A stretch of DNA of 45,032 nt from positions 1-45,032 of the IMG/VR virus record IMGVR_UViG_3300036816_000058; one strand, written 5' to 3'. Numbering within the stretch: position 1 is the first letter of the stretch; each line of letters starts with the position of its first letter. Source of the stretch: a virus. A program made the translations under genes and the position numbers. The notes beneath the pieces were generated by a model, which worked only from the letters and a program-made list of their open reading frames with translations, was not told where the DNA came from and did no database searches. Positions 1-7,295 of the stretch are shown here, piece by piece.

Positions 1-1233
1 TTACAAGGGTTTTTGAGGCTCGTTTTCATCGTTGGGGGCAAATTGGGGGCGAACATTAAAAAGAGAATCAAATTTGTCAGCAGCAGATTGGTCAGCGGAT
101 TGAAGCGCATGACCGTATATATTCATTGTAGTGCTAATGTTCCCGTGCCCTAAACGTTCAGAGATGATCTTTGCATGGACACCTTGGTTAATCAGTAAAG
201 TAGCTGAGGTGTGCCGCAGATCATGAAACCTAATATACCTGAGTCCGTTTTTCTTTAGAAAATGTCTGAACCATAAATAAGGTCGCTCCTGGTGGAAGGC
301 TTTACCGTCGGGGTGGGAAAAAATAAAAGCATACCCTCTGTCGTTCCAAGCCTCGCCTAAAGACTCACGTTCTTTTTTTCGGCCCTCGATATAATCTCGT
401 AGATCCTCCAATACAACTGCAGGTAAGGTTACTTTCCTAATCGAATTTGCCGTTTTCGGTTGTTTTACATGGGCGGTGCCTGCAATAGCTACAGAAACGC
501 TCTGTTCAACAGTTAATATTCCAGTGGCGAGGTCGATGTGTTTTTCTTCCAAGCCTAAAAGCTCACCTCTTCTTAAACCCGAAGTTACTGCCATGGTCAC
601 GAACAGTCTCCAGTGGATGGGCTCCTTTTGAAGAGCTGCAAGCATCTCCATAACCTCTTGTTCGCTATATGGTATATTTCTTTTGCTTATGACTTTTGGT
701 TTTTGCACAGCTGCGGCAGGGTTATCTTTAATGACCTTCCACTCAACAGCACGAGAAAATATGTTTTTCACTATTCTATGGACCATTTGAATCGTCGCTG
801 ATGAGAGCACTCCGCCTCCTCTTTTCATACCTGGTTGAGCAAGACCTTTTAGAAGATTGACGATGTGCAGGGGTTTAATTTGATCCAGTCTCCGGTGTGC
901 AAGGATAGGAAGTATGTGCTTTCTTAAATTGACTTCGTAAGAATATAAAGTTTTCTCCTCAAGATGATCCGTTGCGTAGTTCAAACGCCATTCCGCTACA
1001 AAGGCTCCAAAAGTCATCTTTTCTGGTGCAATATACTCGCCGGATTCCACTTCCATTTTAAATTTTAAAAGTTCCTCTTCCAGATAGGTCTCTAATTTCT
1101 TTTTTGTTTTTAGAAGCGCCTTATCTTCCACACGAATTGTTTTGGACCTCCGGTCTCGCGATCCGTCTGCTTTCTCACCTACATCTACAACAAGTTTCCA
1201 AGAATTCTCGCCTCGTTTTTCTTTGTATGCCAT
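1..1233 (-). CDS. int: Tyrosine-family phage integrase
   Basis: Site-specific recombinase that would integrate and excise the prophage. The 410-aa protein has an arm-binding region near the N terminus, a SAM-like core-binding domain (about residues 70-170) and a C-terminal catalytic domain. The catalytic set is visible: Arg221 in SGLRRGEL, His337 and Arg340 in HDLRH, His363 in LGHGN and the nucleophile Tyr373 in NIYGH. Length is typical for Bacillota phage integrases. It is transcribed leftward, away from the immunity genes, and its stop codon is the first base of the window, so attP/attL probably lies just outside. A perfect LexA-type box sits 21 bases upstream of the start, suggesting SOS-linked expression. 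Confidence 0.97.
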   Translation of the reverse strand: MAYKEKRGENSWKLVVDVGEKADGSRDRRSKTIRVEDKALLKTKKKLETYLEEELLKFKMEVESGEYIAPEKMTFGAFVAEWRLNYATDHLEEKTLYSYEVNLRKHILPILAHRRLDQIKPLHIVNLLKGLAQPGMKRGGGVLSSATIQMVHRIVKNIFSRAVEWKVIKDNPAAAVQKPKVISKRNIPYSEQEVMEMLAALQKEPIHWRLFVTMAVTSGLRRGELLGLEEKHIDLATGILTVEQSVSVAIAGTAHVKQPKTANSIRKVTLPAVVLEDLRDYIEGRKKERESLGEAWNDRGYAFIFSHPDGKAFHQERPYLWFRHFLKKNGLRYIRFHDLRHTSATLLINQGVHAKIISERLGHGNISTTMNIYGHALQSADQSAADKFDSLFNVRPQFAPNDENEPQKPL

Positions 1234-1253
1234 TCCAATTCATTCCCTTCGAT

Positions 1254-1267
1254 AGAACGTGTGTTCT
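1254..1267. promoter_or_regulatory. LexA (SOS) box upstream of integrase
   Basis: AGAACGTGTGTTCT matches the Gram-positive LexA site GAAC-N4-GTTC in both half-sites. It lies between the integrase start and immA, where the integrase promoter should be. I do not see a convincing -35/-10 pair for the integrase, so its exact placement relative to the promoter is open. Similar sites occur at 43560-43571 and 44357-44368 in the same window. Confidence 0.7.
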
Positions 1268-1312
1268 GTTTTTGCGTATGTTAAACCGCCTCGCAGCAGT
1301 GAAAGCGCAAGT

Positions 1313-1720
1313 TTACAGGTACTTATGTAGCTCAACAGGGATGGAGCAGCGAAACAGTAGTTGTTCTTTCGTCTCGCCTAATTCCGGTTCGACTGTAGCT
1401 GTCAGTAATTTAATGGCGAAATAATTAGCCTGTCGTTCATATTTGCCAGCATTAAAGAAGGATTGTTCATCTATGAAGAATCTACTAATTCCAGGGTGGA
1501 GACGATCATGGGCCAATTCATGGGCACAAACAAATCTCATCCATGGTTCGCTTAGGTTTTCATGTATAACTATAAATCTTCGTCTTAACTTTCGATAATA
1601 CAGGCCGCGGGTATTGCTGCCTAAATTACAGTAGCGGATATGGATGTTTAATTGCTCTGCGATTTCGAACGGATTGTTGGTCTTGAATCGCTTGATTAGG
1701 TCTCGAACAATTTCATCCAT
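1313..1720 (-). CDS. immA: ImmA/IrrE-type metalloprotease
   Basis: Zinc metallopeptidase that in ICEBs1 and related prophages cleaves the ImmR repressor to start induction. The 135-aa protein carries the HExxH zinc motif as HELAH within CAHELAHDRLHP, followed by a helix-rich C-terminal part typical of the family. It sits directly downstream of the repressor gene (three bases apart) and is probably cotranscribed with it, which is the standard immR-immA arrangement. The pairing suggests induction by proteolysis in addition to any LexA control of the integrase. Confidence 0.92.
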   Translation of the reverse strand: MDEIVRDLIKRFKTNNPFEIAEQLNIHIRYCNLGSNTRGLYYRKLRRRFIVIHENLSEPWMRFVCAHELAHDRLHPGISRFFIDEQSFFNAGKYERQANYFAIKLLTATVEPELGETKEQLLFRCSIPVELHKYL

Positions 1721-1723
1721 AGG

Positions 1724-2125
1724 CTAGTCCTGCTTTTTGCGGCCGTAAGTTTTTTTGTTCATCTCTTTGGCCTCCCAGAACAGAGCCTCCATAATTCGCT
1801 TAACTTTTTCCTTATCCTCAGTGCTCATAGGTACACCATCGAACATAACGGGTTCGTCTTCCTCAAGCATCTTTTTGAAATCTCTCATGTCTTTTGTTGT
1901 TGCCCACTCAGGGGATGGGTGTTCTTCTTCCTGATCCGTAAAGTAGTCAACTGGTTTACTAAAAAAATTTGCTATTGCTTGCAGTGAATCTATTTGAGGA
2001 TGTTTTGTTTGCCCAGAAAGAATCTTAGTAAGACCTGTATAGGAGACACCGGTTTCTTTAGAGAGTCGGTATTTAGTAATGCCTTGCTCATCCATCAATT
2101 CTAATATCTTTTCTGCTAAATCCAC
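1724..2125 (-). CDS. immR: ImmR/CI-like XRE-family repressor
   Basis: Lysogeny repressor. The 133-aa protein begins with an XRE helix-turn-helix (about residues 5-60; GITKYRLSKETGVSYTGLTK is the HTH core), followed by a charged C-terminal part without an S24 peptidase domain, so it cannot self-cleave like LexA or lambda CI. The neighbouring ImmA is the likely protease. It diverges from the Cro-like gene at 2316, and four 20-bp operators lie between them, two of them across its own promoter, indicating autoregulation. Confidence 0.92.
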   Translation of the reverse strand: MDLAEKILELMDEQGITKYRLSKETGVSYTGLTKILSGQTKHPQIDSLQAIANFFSKPVDYFTDQEEEHPSPEWATTKDMRDFKKMLEEDEPVMFDGVPMSTEDKEKVKRIMEALFWEAKEMNKKTYGRKKQD

Positions 2126-2141
2126 TAAAATGCCTCCTATG

Positions 2142-2291
2142 TATATCTCTAATGGGTTATAACTCTATGAAGTTATAATAAAACAGAAAAGGGAGATAAG
2201 TCAAGCGATTCAAAGTAATCAGGAGAGAATGTCGGATTTTGTAACTCTATTGGGTTATAACGAAGGTTGAGTATAACACTATGGAGTTATA
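2142..2291. promoter_or_regulatory. Immunity operators O1-O4
   Basis: Four imperfect 20-bp palindromes share the pattern TATAAC-N8-GTTATA. O1 is at 2142-2161, O2 at 2158-2177 (TATAACTCTATGAAGTTATA), O3 at 2240-2259 and O4 at 2272-2291 (TATAACACTATGGAGTTATA). O1 and O2 overlap by four bases at the repressor promoter. O3 lies upstream of, and O4 on, the early rightward promoter. Their position between divergent repressor and Cro-like genes makes them the likely genetic-switch operators. Confidence 0.75.
2175..2204 (-). promoter_or_regulatory. Repressor promoter
   Basis: On the minus strand TTGACT (2204-2199) is followed after 18 bases by TATTAT (2180-2175). Operator O2 (2158-2177) overlaps this -10 and O1 lies just downstream, so the repressor would block its own transcription at high concentration. 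Confidence 0.6.
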
Positions 2292-2293
2292 AT
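2267..2293 (+). promoter_or_regulatory. Early rightward promoter
   Basis: TATAAT at 2288-2293 lies just upstream of the Cro-like gene, with TTGAGT at 2267-2272 as the best -35 (spacing only 15). Operator O4 covers most of it. It would start the early operon with a very short leader before the AGGAGG at 2302. Confidence 0.5.
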
Positions 2294-2315
2294 ATGTGTT
2301 CAGGAGGTGAGCACA

Positions 2316-2537
2316 GTGGGACAAACAATCGAAGTGAATATGCAGAGGATGATCGAAGAAAAAGGTTGGACCATTTACCGCCTTTCTAAAGAAAGCGGTG
2401 TGGCTGTATCCGCATTGTACAACATTGGTAAGAAAAAACAAGGTCCTTACGCTGAAACGCTGGTTAAGTTGTCAAGCGCACTGGGCGTTTCGTTGGATGC
2501 ATTGGTGCTGGGAGTGACTGATGATGACAGCAATTGA
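2316..2537 (+). CDS. Cro-like XRE-family regulator
   Basis: Small DNA-binding protein of 73 aa consisting almost entirely of one XRE helix-turn-helix (WTIYRLSKESGVAVSALYNI is the core). I chose the GTG at 2316 because AGGAGG at 2302-2307 lies eight bases upstream; an in-frame GTG at 2307 overlaps that ribosome binding site. As the first gene behind the operator region and divergent from the repressor, it likely plays the Cro/anti-repressor role. Confidence 0.85.
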   Translation: MGQTIEVNMQRMIEEKGWTIYRLSKESGVAVSALYNIGKKKQGPYAETLVKLSSALGVSLDALVLGVTDDDSN

Positions 2538-2832
2538 ACAGGCAATAGCTGACATAGTTGCAGTTCAAGTAGCTGCAGCTGAAAAACGGATTTTGGAAAA
2601 TTTAGCTGCAACAAATGATAGTACTTTATCTTTTTCACAAGCTTGTACGTATCTGAGTATTTCCGAATATACGCTTAGAAACCTCGTTAAGGCCAAAGCT
2701 ATTCCGCATCGCGTTCACGGTGCCGAGGGGAGTAAGAATCCGAGGTACTTGTTCAGCAGTAACTCTCTTGATATATGGAAACGAGAGGAAGAAGCCCGAA
2801 ATTACAGACCGAATGGAGGATCCGCAATTTGA
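2521..2832 (+). CDS. Excisionase-family helix-turn-helix protein
   Basis: 103-aa protein with an N-terminal helical segment (about residues 1-35) and a MerR/excisionase-type HTH (LSFSQACTYLSISEYTLRNL, then a wing ending in RYLFSSNSLDIW). Such proteins bind DNA as excisionases or early regulators. It overlaps the Cro-like gene by 17 bases and is followed by a start codon overlapping its stop, so it is part of the early operon. Whether it acts with the integrase cannot be told from sequence. Confidence 0.8.
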   Translation: MMTAIEQAIADIVAVQVAAAEKRILENLAATNDSTLSFSQACTYLSISEYTLRNLVKAKAIPHRVHGAEGSKNPRYLFSSNSLDIWKREEEARNYRPNGGSAI

Positions 2833-3005
2833 ACAAAACACCAACCCTGGCGCCGCCAGAAGTGATGGACTTCTGCGCTAATCCGGAATGTGCATCTGAA
2901 ATCGTAGAAGGCCAGATCGCTGTACGACATGGCAAGGACCTGTACTGCAAGCTCCGCTGCATGGCGAAGTCGATCGGTGCTGTAACAATCACAGCGGGGG
3001 ATTAG
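2829..3005 (+). CDS. Small cysteine-rich (zinc-finger-like) protein
   Basis: Predicted 58-aa protein starting at TTG 2829, which overlaps the previous stop and has GGAGGA at 2816-2821. Two cysteine pairs (FCANPEC and YCKLRC) separated by about 25 residues suggest a zinc finger. An in-frame ATG at 2775 would add 18 residues, but inside the previous gene and without a good ribosome binding site. Function unknown; small zinc-finger proteins are common in early regions of Bacillota phages. Confidence 0.65.
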   Translation: MNKTPTLAPPEVMDFCANPECASEIVEGQIAVRHGKDLYCKLRCMAKSIGAVTITAGD

Positions 3006-3022
3006 GAAAGGAGGTGAGAATC

Positions 3023-3211
3023 TTGCCCTTAATGACAGAACAGCATTACAAAGCAGCCTGTGCCTTTTACTTAGCGTTAGCTAGTCAGATGCGTCGCAGC
3101 GGCCATATCAAAGTCGCTACCCATGCCGACAAGCAATATCGCATTTATCGTAATCGTCTGGAAAGCAAAAAGCAGCCGCTCGGCTCCTACCCCGAAACAG
3201 CTACTCAATAA
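3023..3211 (+). CDS. Hypothetical early phage protein
   Basis: 62-aa protein, start TTG 3023, eight bases after an AAAGGAGG site. It is basic and helical (MTEQHYKAACAFYLALASQM, then several Arg/Lys/Tyr residues). I do not recognise a family. It lies in line with the early operon, 17 bases after the zinc-finger-like gene. Confidence 0.6.
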   Translation: MPLMTEQHYKAACAFYLALASQMRRSGHIKVATHADKQYRIYRNRLESKKQPLGSYPETATQ

Positions 3212-3257
3212 ATAAACTATTCTACCGCCAGTCTACACTGGCAGAAAGGAAATTGCA

Positions 3258-4163
3258 ATGAAAGTCTGCTACAGGGAAATTAATTTTCGTGCTGAAAGCC
3301 TTCGGCTCATTGAGAAAGTGAATAGCATTATCAATGAGTATCAGGAGATGGGTTATTCCCTCACACTTCGCCAAGTTTACTATCAGTTGGTTGCTCGCGA
3401 TGTCATTCCGAATAATGAACGTTCTTACAAAAACCTTGGGAATTTGATTTCAGATGGACGGATGTCAGGGATGATTGATTGGAATGCCATTGAGGATCGG
3501 ACCCGTAATCTGCAAGAAAATAGCCATTGGGGATCACCAGGATCCATTCTCTACTCGGCAGCCCGTTCTTTTGCCTACGATAAATGGGCTGATCAGGATA
3601 ATTATGTCGAGGTGTGGGTCGAAAAAGACGCCTTGGTCGGAATCGTTGGACAGGTCTGTGAAGAGTTAGACATTCCGTATTTCTCTTGTCGTGGGTATGT
3701 AAGTCAATCTGAGATGTGGTCCGCAGCCCAAAGGATGGACGATATTGCAGGGCAAAAAGAAATCCATATCATTCATCTCGGGGATCATGATCCGAGTGGA
3801 AGAGACATGAGTCGTGACATTGTGGATCGCCTGGATCTGTTTGGGGTTAGTGTAGAATTTCAGCGGATTGCTCTTAATTATGATCAGATCGAGGAATACA
3901 GCCCGCCCCCAAACCCCACAAAACTAACAGACAGTAGGGCTTCAAAATACATTACAGATTTCGGCTACGAATGTTGGGAACTTGATGCTTTGCGTCCAGA
4001 TGTTATTGACGGTTTGATTCGGAATGCGGTTACTCAACTTTGTGACTTGGATCTATTGGAAGAAGCGCGAGGCAGGGAGAAAAAAGCGAAGTATGCACTC
4101 GAAGCCGTGGCGGATGATTGGCGCAACATTGAAAGTAAATATACCAAGGGAGATGAGAACTGA
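3258..4163 (+). CDS. Stand-alone Spo11/TopoVI-A-like protein (Mini-A type)
   Basis: 301-aa protein that looks like a minimal homologue of the topoisomerase VI A subunit and Spo11. The N-terminal winged-helix (CAP-like) part has LTLRQVYYQL at residues 36-43+, matching the R-x-[IV]-[FY]-Y motif that holds the catalytic tyrosine (Tyr42, possibly Tyr41). A TOPRIM domain follows, with Glu122 in VWVEKDAL and the acidic pair Asp176/Asp178 in LGDHDPSG, which resembles the D-x-D-P-x-G of TopoVI-A. No ATPase B subunit is nearby. It sits in the early operon and overlaps the AbrB-like gene by one base. Mini-A relatives of TopoVI-A are known from mobile elements (from memory); their function is unresolved. 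DNA cleavage or a replication/recombination role is inference. Confidence 0.75.
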   Translation: MKVCYREINFRAESLRLIEKVNSIINEYQEMGYSLTLRQVYYQLVARDVIPNNERSYKNLGNLISDGRMSGMIDWNAIEDRTRNLQENSHWGSPGSILYSAARSFAYDKWADQDNYVEVWVEKDALVGIVGQVCEELDIPYFSCRGYVSQSEMWSAAQRMDDIAGQKEIHIIHLGDHDPSGRDMSRDIVDRLDLFGVSVEFQRIALNYDQIEEYSPPPNPTKLTDSRASKYITDFGYECWELDALRPDVIDGLIRNAVTQLCDLDLLEEARGREKKAKYALEAVADDWRNIESKYTKGDEN

Positions 4164-4417
4164 TGAAATCTACAGGTATTGTCCGCCGTATCGATGACCT
4201 GGGTCGTGTTGTTATTCCGAAAGAGCTTCGCCGCACTCACTTTATTGAAGAAGGGGATTCGCTGGAGTACTTCGTGGAAGGTGACAAGATCATCATTCGC
4301 AAGTATCAACCTGGCTGCATTCTCTGCGGGAACACAGAAAGTCTGCACTTATTTCACGGTAAACAGATATGTACACCATGTATTGCTAAAGCATCCGAAC
4401 TTATAAAATCAAACTAA
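4163..4417 (+). CDS. AbrB/SpoVT-family regulator with C-terminal zinc ribbon
   Basis: 84-aa protein. Residues 1-50 are a clear AbrB swapped-hairpin DNA-binding domain (STGIVRRIDDLGRVVIPKEL, then LEYFVEGDKIIIRKY), very close to host AbrB. The C-terminal part differs: CILCG and ICTPC give two CxxC pairs, probably binding zinc. AbrB proteins are transition-state regulators; a phage copy could act on host promoters or on phage DNA. Start overlaps the stop of the Mini-A gene (TGATG). Confidence 0.85.
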   Translation: MKSTGIVRRIDDLGRVVIPKELRRTHFIEEGDSLEYFVEGDKIIIRKYQPGCILCGNTESLHLFHGKQICTPCIAKASELIKSN

Positions 4418-4439
4418 AACCTATTAGGAGGAATTATCC

Positions 4440-4874
4440 ATGCCAGTTCAAATTAACATCACCGGCGCTGATGCAGCCGAATCCCTTCGTGAGCTTTCTG
4501 CATTATCGTTTGGCCTTTGTGGCAGCGTTCAAGTTGCTGCGCCTGCCGCACCAGTTAAAGAGGAGCCAAAGACTCGCCGTGCTCCAAGTAAATCAGCTAA
4601 TACAAAACCTGCAGAGGAAAAGCTGGAAACCCCGGCAGAAGAGGATCTGCAAGCGGGTTCTGATAATGATGCCGATTCCTCTGACACTGGCGAAGATGAC
4701 ACAGAGGATATTCCTGACGATGTTGCCCTTCGCGAAGCCGCCACATCGAAAGCAGCAGAGGTCGGTAAAGCCAAAATTAAAGCTTTGCTGGACAAGCACG
4801 GCGTTAAGAATGTTACGGCCATCCCGAATGAAAAGCGCATTGATTTCCTTCGTGAACTGGTGGGAATGAAATGA
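4440..4874 (+). CDS. Acidic, low-complexity early phage protein
   Basis: 144-aa protein with three zones: a short N-terminal part (MPVQINITGADAAESLREL), a long disordered Ala/Pro/Glu/Asp-rich middle (about 38-100) and a small alpha-helical C-terminal part (KIKALLDKHGVKNVTAIPNE) that looks like a compact binding domain. Proteins of this layout often precede DUF2800 and DUF2815 genes in Bacillota phages; I cannot assign a function. Strong RBS TAGGAGGA; the stop overlaps the next start (ATGA). Confidence 0.7.
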   Translation: MPVQINITGADAAESLRELSALSFGLCGSVQVAAPAAPVKEEPKTRRAPSKSANTKPAEEKLETPAEEDLQAGSDNDADSSDTGEDDTEDIPDDVALREAATSKAAEVGKAKIKALLDKHGVKNVTAIPNEKRIDFLRELVGMK

Positions 4875-6070
4875 CAGCTCCTGCACATTCGGAACGGAAG
4901 CATGCCCTACTGGGAGCTTCCAAGGCTTCGCAGTGGATTAACTGTCCGCCGAGTGCCCGGCTCACAGAACATATTCCAGACACGCGCAGTGAGTTCGCTG
5001 ACGAGGGCACGGCGGCACATGAGCTGTCAGAGCTTCGCCTGCAGCGCCGTTTAACGATCTGCGACTCTAAGCGCCGTAAAGAACTTGATCAGAAGATGAA
5101 AACATTCACAGAGACCAATCGGTTTTATGGTCCTGAAATGGAGACAGCCGTCATGGAATACTGTGAGCTGGTCGAGGAGCGTTTCATGGAAGCTAAGGCA
5201 CGCTCCAAGGATGCGGTGGTCCTGCTGGAAGCTCAGGCCGATTTCTCGGAATGGGTGCCTGATGGTAAAGGGATTGGTGACGTCGTACTGATCTCTGATG
5301 GAGTCATGGAGGTCATTGACCTGAAATACGGTAAAGGCGTGCCGGTGAGTGCATTTGGCAATCCACAGATTCGCCTTTATGCGCTGGGTTCATGGTCCGA
5401 GTACAGCATGTTCTATGACATTCAAGAAGTACGAATGACCATTGTCCAGCCACGACTCGATAGCATCACGACAGACACGATGACTGTGGACGAGCTTTTA
5501 GCATGGGCAGAGGATACCGTTCGTCCAGCAGCCGATCTGGCAGACGCAGGGGAAGGGGAGTTCAAGCCAGGTGACCATTGCAGGTGGTGCAAGGTCAAAG
5601 GAAACTGCCGGGCCCGCTCTGACGCTAATATGGCCGCTATAGCCTACGAGTTTCAAGACCCCGCTCTGCTTGACCTGGACGAGATTGGGGCAATCCTGCC
5701 TATTGCTGAACAGCTCCAGTCATGGGCCAAGGATGTTCAAGGGTATGCGTTTGACCAAGCTAAAGCTGGTCAGCGAATACAAGGCTGGAAGTTGGTCGAA
5801 GGGCGCAGTAATCGTGCCATCAAAGACAAGGATGTGGCTTGGAAGGTTCTTCAGGAAGCTGAAATTCCAGATGACAAATTCTTAAAACCTCGCGAACTGT
5901 TAGGCATCGGAGAATTGGAAAAGCGCATCGGTAAGAAGGAACTGTCCTCTTTGATCAGCGATCTGATTATTAAGCCTCAAGGTAAGCCTGTGCTTGTCGT
6001 TGAGACAGACAGGCGGCCAGAGCTTAATAGTGTGGAGACTGATTTTGAAGGTGAGGACTTCGATGAGTGA
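4871..6070 (+). CDS. DUF2800 / Cas4-RecB-like PD-(D/E)xK nuclease
   Basis: 399-aa protein. The nuclease core is visible: EGTAAHEL (His50), GIGD (Asp137), EVIDLKYGKG (Asp150, Lys152) and a Q-motif (NPQIRLYALG, Gln166). A cysteine cluster (HCRWCKVKGNC) further on may contribute to an iron-sulphur or zinc site as in Cas4/AddB-like enzymes. The likely role is DNA-end processing in recombination. It sits immediately before the DUF2815 protein, as in many Bacillota phages. Confidence 0.88.
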   Translation: MTAPAHSERKHALLGASKASQWINCPPSARLTEHIPDTRSEFADEGTAAHELSELRLQRRLTICDSKRRKELDQKMKTFTETNRFYGPEMETAVMEYCELVEERFMEAKARSKDAVVLLEAQADFSEWVPDGKGIGDVVLISDGVMEVIDLKYGKGVPVSAFGNPQIRLYALGSWSEYSMFYDIQEVRMTIVQPRLDSITTDTMTVDELLAWAEDTVRPAADLADAGEGEFKPGDHCRWCKVKGNCRARSDANMAAIAYEFQDPALLDLDEIGAILPIAEQLQSWAKDVQGYAFDQAKAGQRIQGWKLVEGRSNRAIKDKDVAWKVLQEAEIPDDKFLKPRELLGIGELEKRIGKKELSSLISDLIIKPQGKPVLVVETDRRPELNSVETDFEGEDFDE

Positions 6071-6257
6071 GCAATGGGGTGTCTGGAGCAGCTGGTCTAA
6101 AAAGTGGTGTTTCGGCATATCCGAATCATCGGCCAAGGCTGCACAAAAGGCTCTGTTCAATCGCATCGGTAAGGATTCCTACAAGTGGCGTTTTGAGTTC
6201 AAGAAAATATCAAAGGTAACACCAAATAATAAACCAACTCAAAGGAGAAATGTTCAA
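6063..6257 (+). CDS. Small Trp-rich phage protein, open into DUF2815
   Basis: From ATG 6063 (overlapping the DUF2800 stop) a Trp-rich segment of 65 aa (MSEQWGVWSSWSKKWCFGI... GKDSYKWRFEFKKI) reads on without a stop into the DUF2815 gene. The segment looks like a self-contained small phage protein of a type usually encoded separately, so here it either makes a 264-aa fusion or its stop has been lost. Its RBS (GGTGAGG) is weak compared with the internal AAAGGAG before 6258. The coordinates given cover only the extra N-terminal part. Confidence 0.5.
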
Positions 6258-6857
6258 ATGGCAATCGACAATCAAACAACTAAATTGGTGACTGGAAAAG
6301 TAAGACTCTCTTATGCAAACGTGTGGGAGCCGCAATCCATGGACGGTGGAGATCCGAAATACAGCACAGCTCTTCTGATCCCGAAAGACGACAAGGCGAC
6401 TCTGCAAAAGTACAAAGCAATTATTGATACGCTTAAAGAACAAGCGAAGGCAAAATACGGCGGTAAGTTGCCTGCTAAATTCCATTCACCGCTGCGTGAT
6501 GGGGATGAGGAGAAGCCGGACGATGAGGCTTACGCAGGACACTACTTCTTTAACGCCAGTTCGAAGAACAAACCCGGGATTGTGAAGCCAATGGGCAAAG
6601 ACGGTAACGGCAAGACCAAGTTCCAGGAGATTGCGGATACCACCGAAGTGTACAGCGGCTGCTATGCCAAAGTCAGCGTGAATTTCTATCTGTTTGACAC
6701 CAAGGGCAACAAAGGTATCGCAGCAGGGTTGAACAACATCGTGAAGGTGCAGGACGGAGACTTCCTTGGTGGACGGAGTAGCGTTTCGGATGACTTTGCT
6801 GATGAGGATTTTGATACAGATGAATTCGATGGTGAGGAAGAGGATTTCTTGAGCTAA
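6258..6857 (+). CDS. DUF2815 protein (probable ssDNA-binding protein)
   Basis: 199-aa protein from ATG 6258, which has AAAGGAG at 6241-6247. The core (KLVTGKVRLSYANVWEPQSM, then KYSTALLIPKDD) matches DUF2815, a phage family with an OB-fold-like single-strand DNA-binding protein reading. The C-terminal tail is strongly acidic (DDFADEDFDTDEFDGEEEDF), a feature shared by SSB-type proteins that recruit partners. It lies between the RecB-like nuclease and the DNA polymerase, fitting a role in replication or recombination. Confidence 0.82.
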   Translation: MAIDNQTTKLVTGKVRLSYANVWEPQSMDGGDPKYSTALLIPKDDKATLQKYKAIIDTLKEQAKAKYGGKLPAKFHSPLRDGDEEKPDDEAYAGHYFFNASSKNKPGIVKPMGKDGNGKTKFQEIADTTEVYSGCYAKVSVNFYLFDTKGNKGIAAGLNNIVKVQDGDFLGGRSSVSDDFADEDFDTDEFDGEEEDFLS

Positions 6858-6870
6858 TCAGTAATTTTTG

Positions 6871-6896
6871 AGGGGATTCGCGAGGGTCCCCTTTTC
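6871..6896 (+). terminator. Weak hairpin after DUF2815
   Basis: AGGGGA (6871-6876) pairs with TCCCCT (6887-6892) around a 10-base loop and is followed by TTTTC. The stem is short, so partial termination or attenuation is more likely than a full stop. Confidence 0.4.
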
Positions 6897-6932
6897 TATC
6901 CGAAAAATATTTACAAATTGGAGGAATAACCT

Positions 6933-7295
6933 TTGAAAGTAAAAACAGTTGTTCCTGAAATGGATCCAAAGAGAATCTTTGAAGTAATGAAACGGGTGTT
7001 TGAGCAATATGACATTTGCAAGGTGACGCTAGGAAATCCTGAGCGGAAAGCTTATGCAGAAGCCGTTGAGTCTGCGGTGGATCTTTTAAATGACAAAGAG
7101 AGAAATTTGATAACTGTCCGTTATCTGATAGATTTTCAGCGCAGCGATTTAAATGTATACACGTTCCAACTTGATCCACCTATTTCAAAAGACACATTCG
7201 TAAAAATACGAAACAGAGCCTTTCAGAAACTCTTTCTTACCTTGATAGATAAAGGAATTGTTTCAGAGTGTGAAGGCAAGGAGGCAGAATATTGA
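6933..7295 (+). CDS. ArpU/sigma-region-4-like phage regulator
   Basis: 120-aa protein with TTG start (GGAGGA at 6920). The C-terminal half (LLNDKERNLITVRYLID, then SKDTFVKIRNRAFQKLF) resembles the helix-turn-helix of ArpU-type and sigma-70 region-4-like phage regulators. Such proteins usually influence later gene expression. It follows a hairpin and so may start its own translation unit; the next gene overlaps its stop by one base (TGATG). Confidence 0.6.
   Translation: MKVKTVVPEMDPKRIFEVMKRVFEQYDICKVTLGNPERKAYAEAVESAVDLLNDKERNLITVRYLIDFQRSDLNVYTFQLDPPISKDTFVKIRNRAFQKLFLTLIDKGIVSECEGKEAEY

Noticed and set aside
1-60. Search for att direct repeats between the two window ends
   Set aside because: The first and last few hundred bases share no obvious core repeat; att sites are probably outside the window.
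6673-7179. Leftward frame over DUF2815 and the next gene
   Set aside because: Crosses two real rightward genes and a hairpin, with no recognisable domain.
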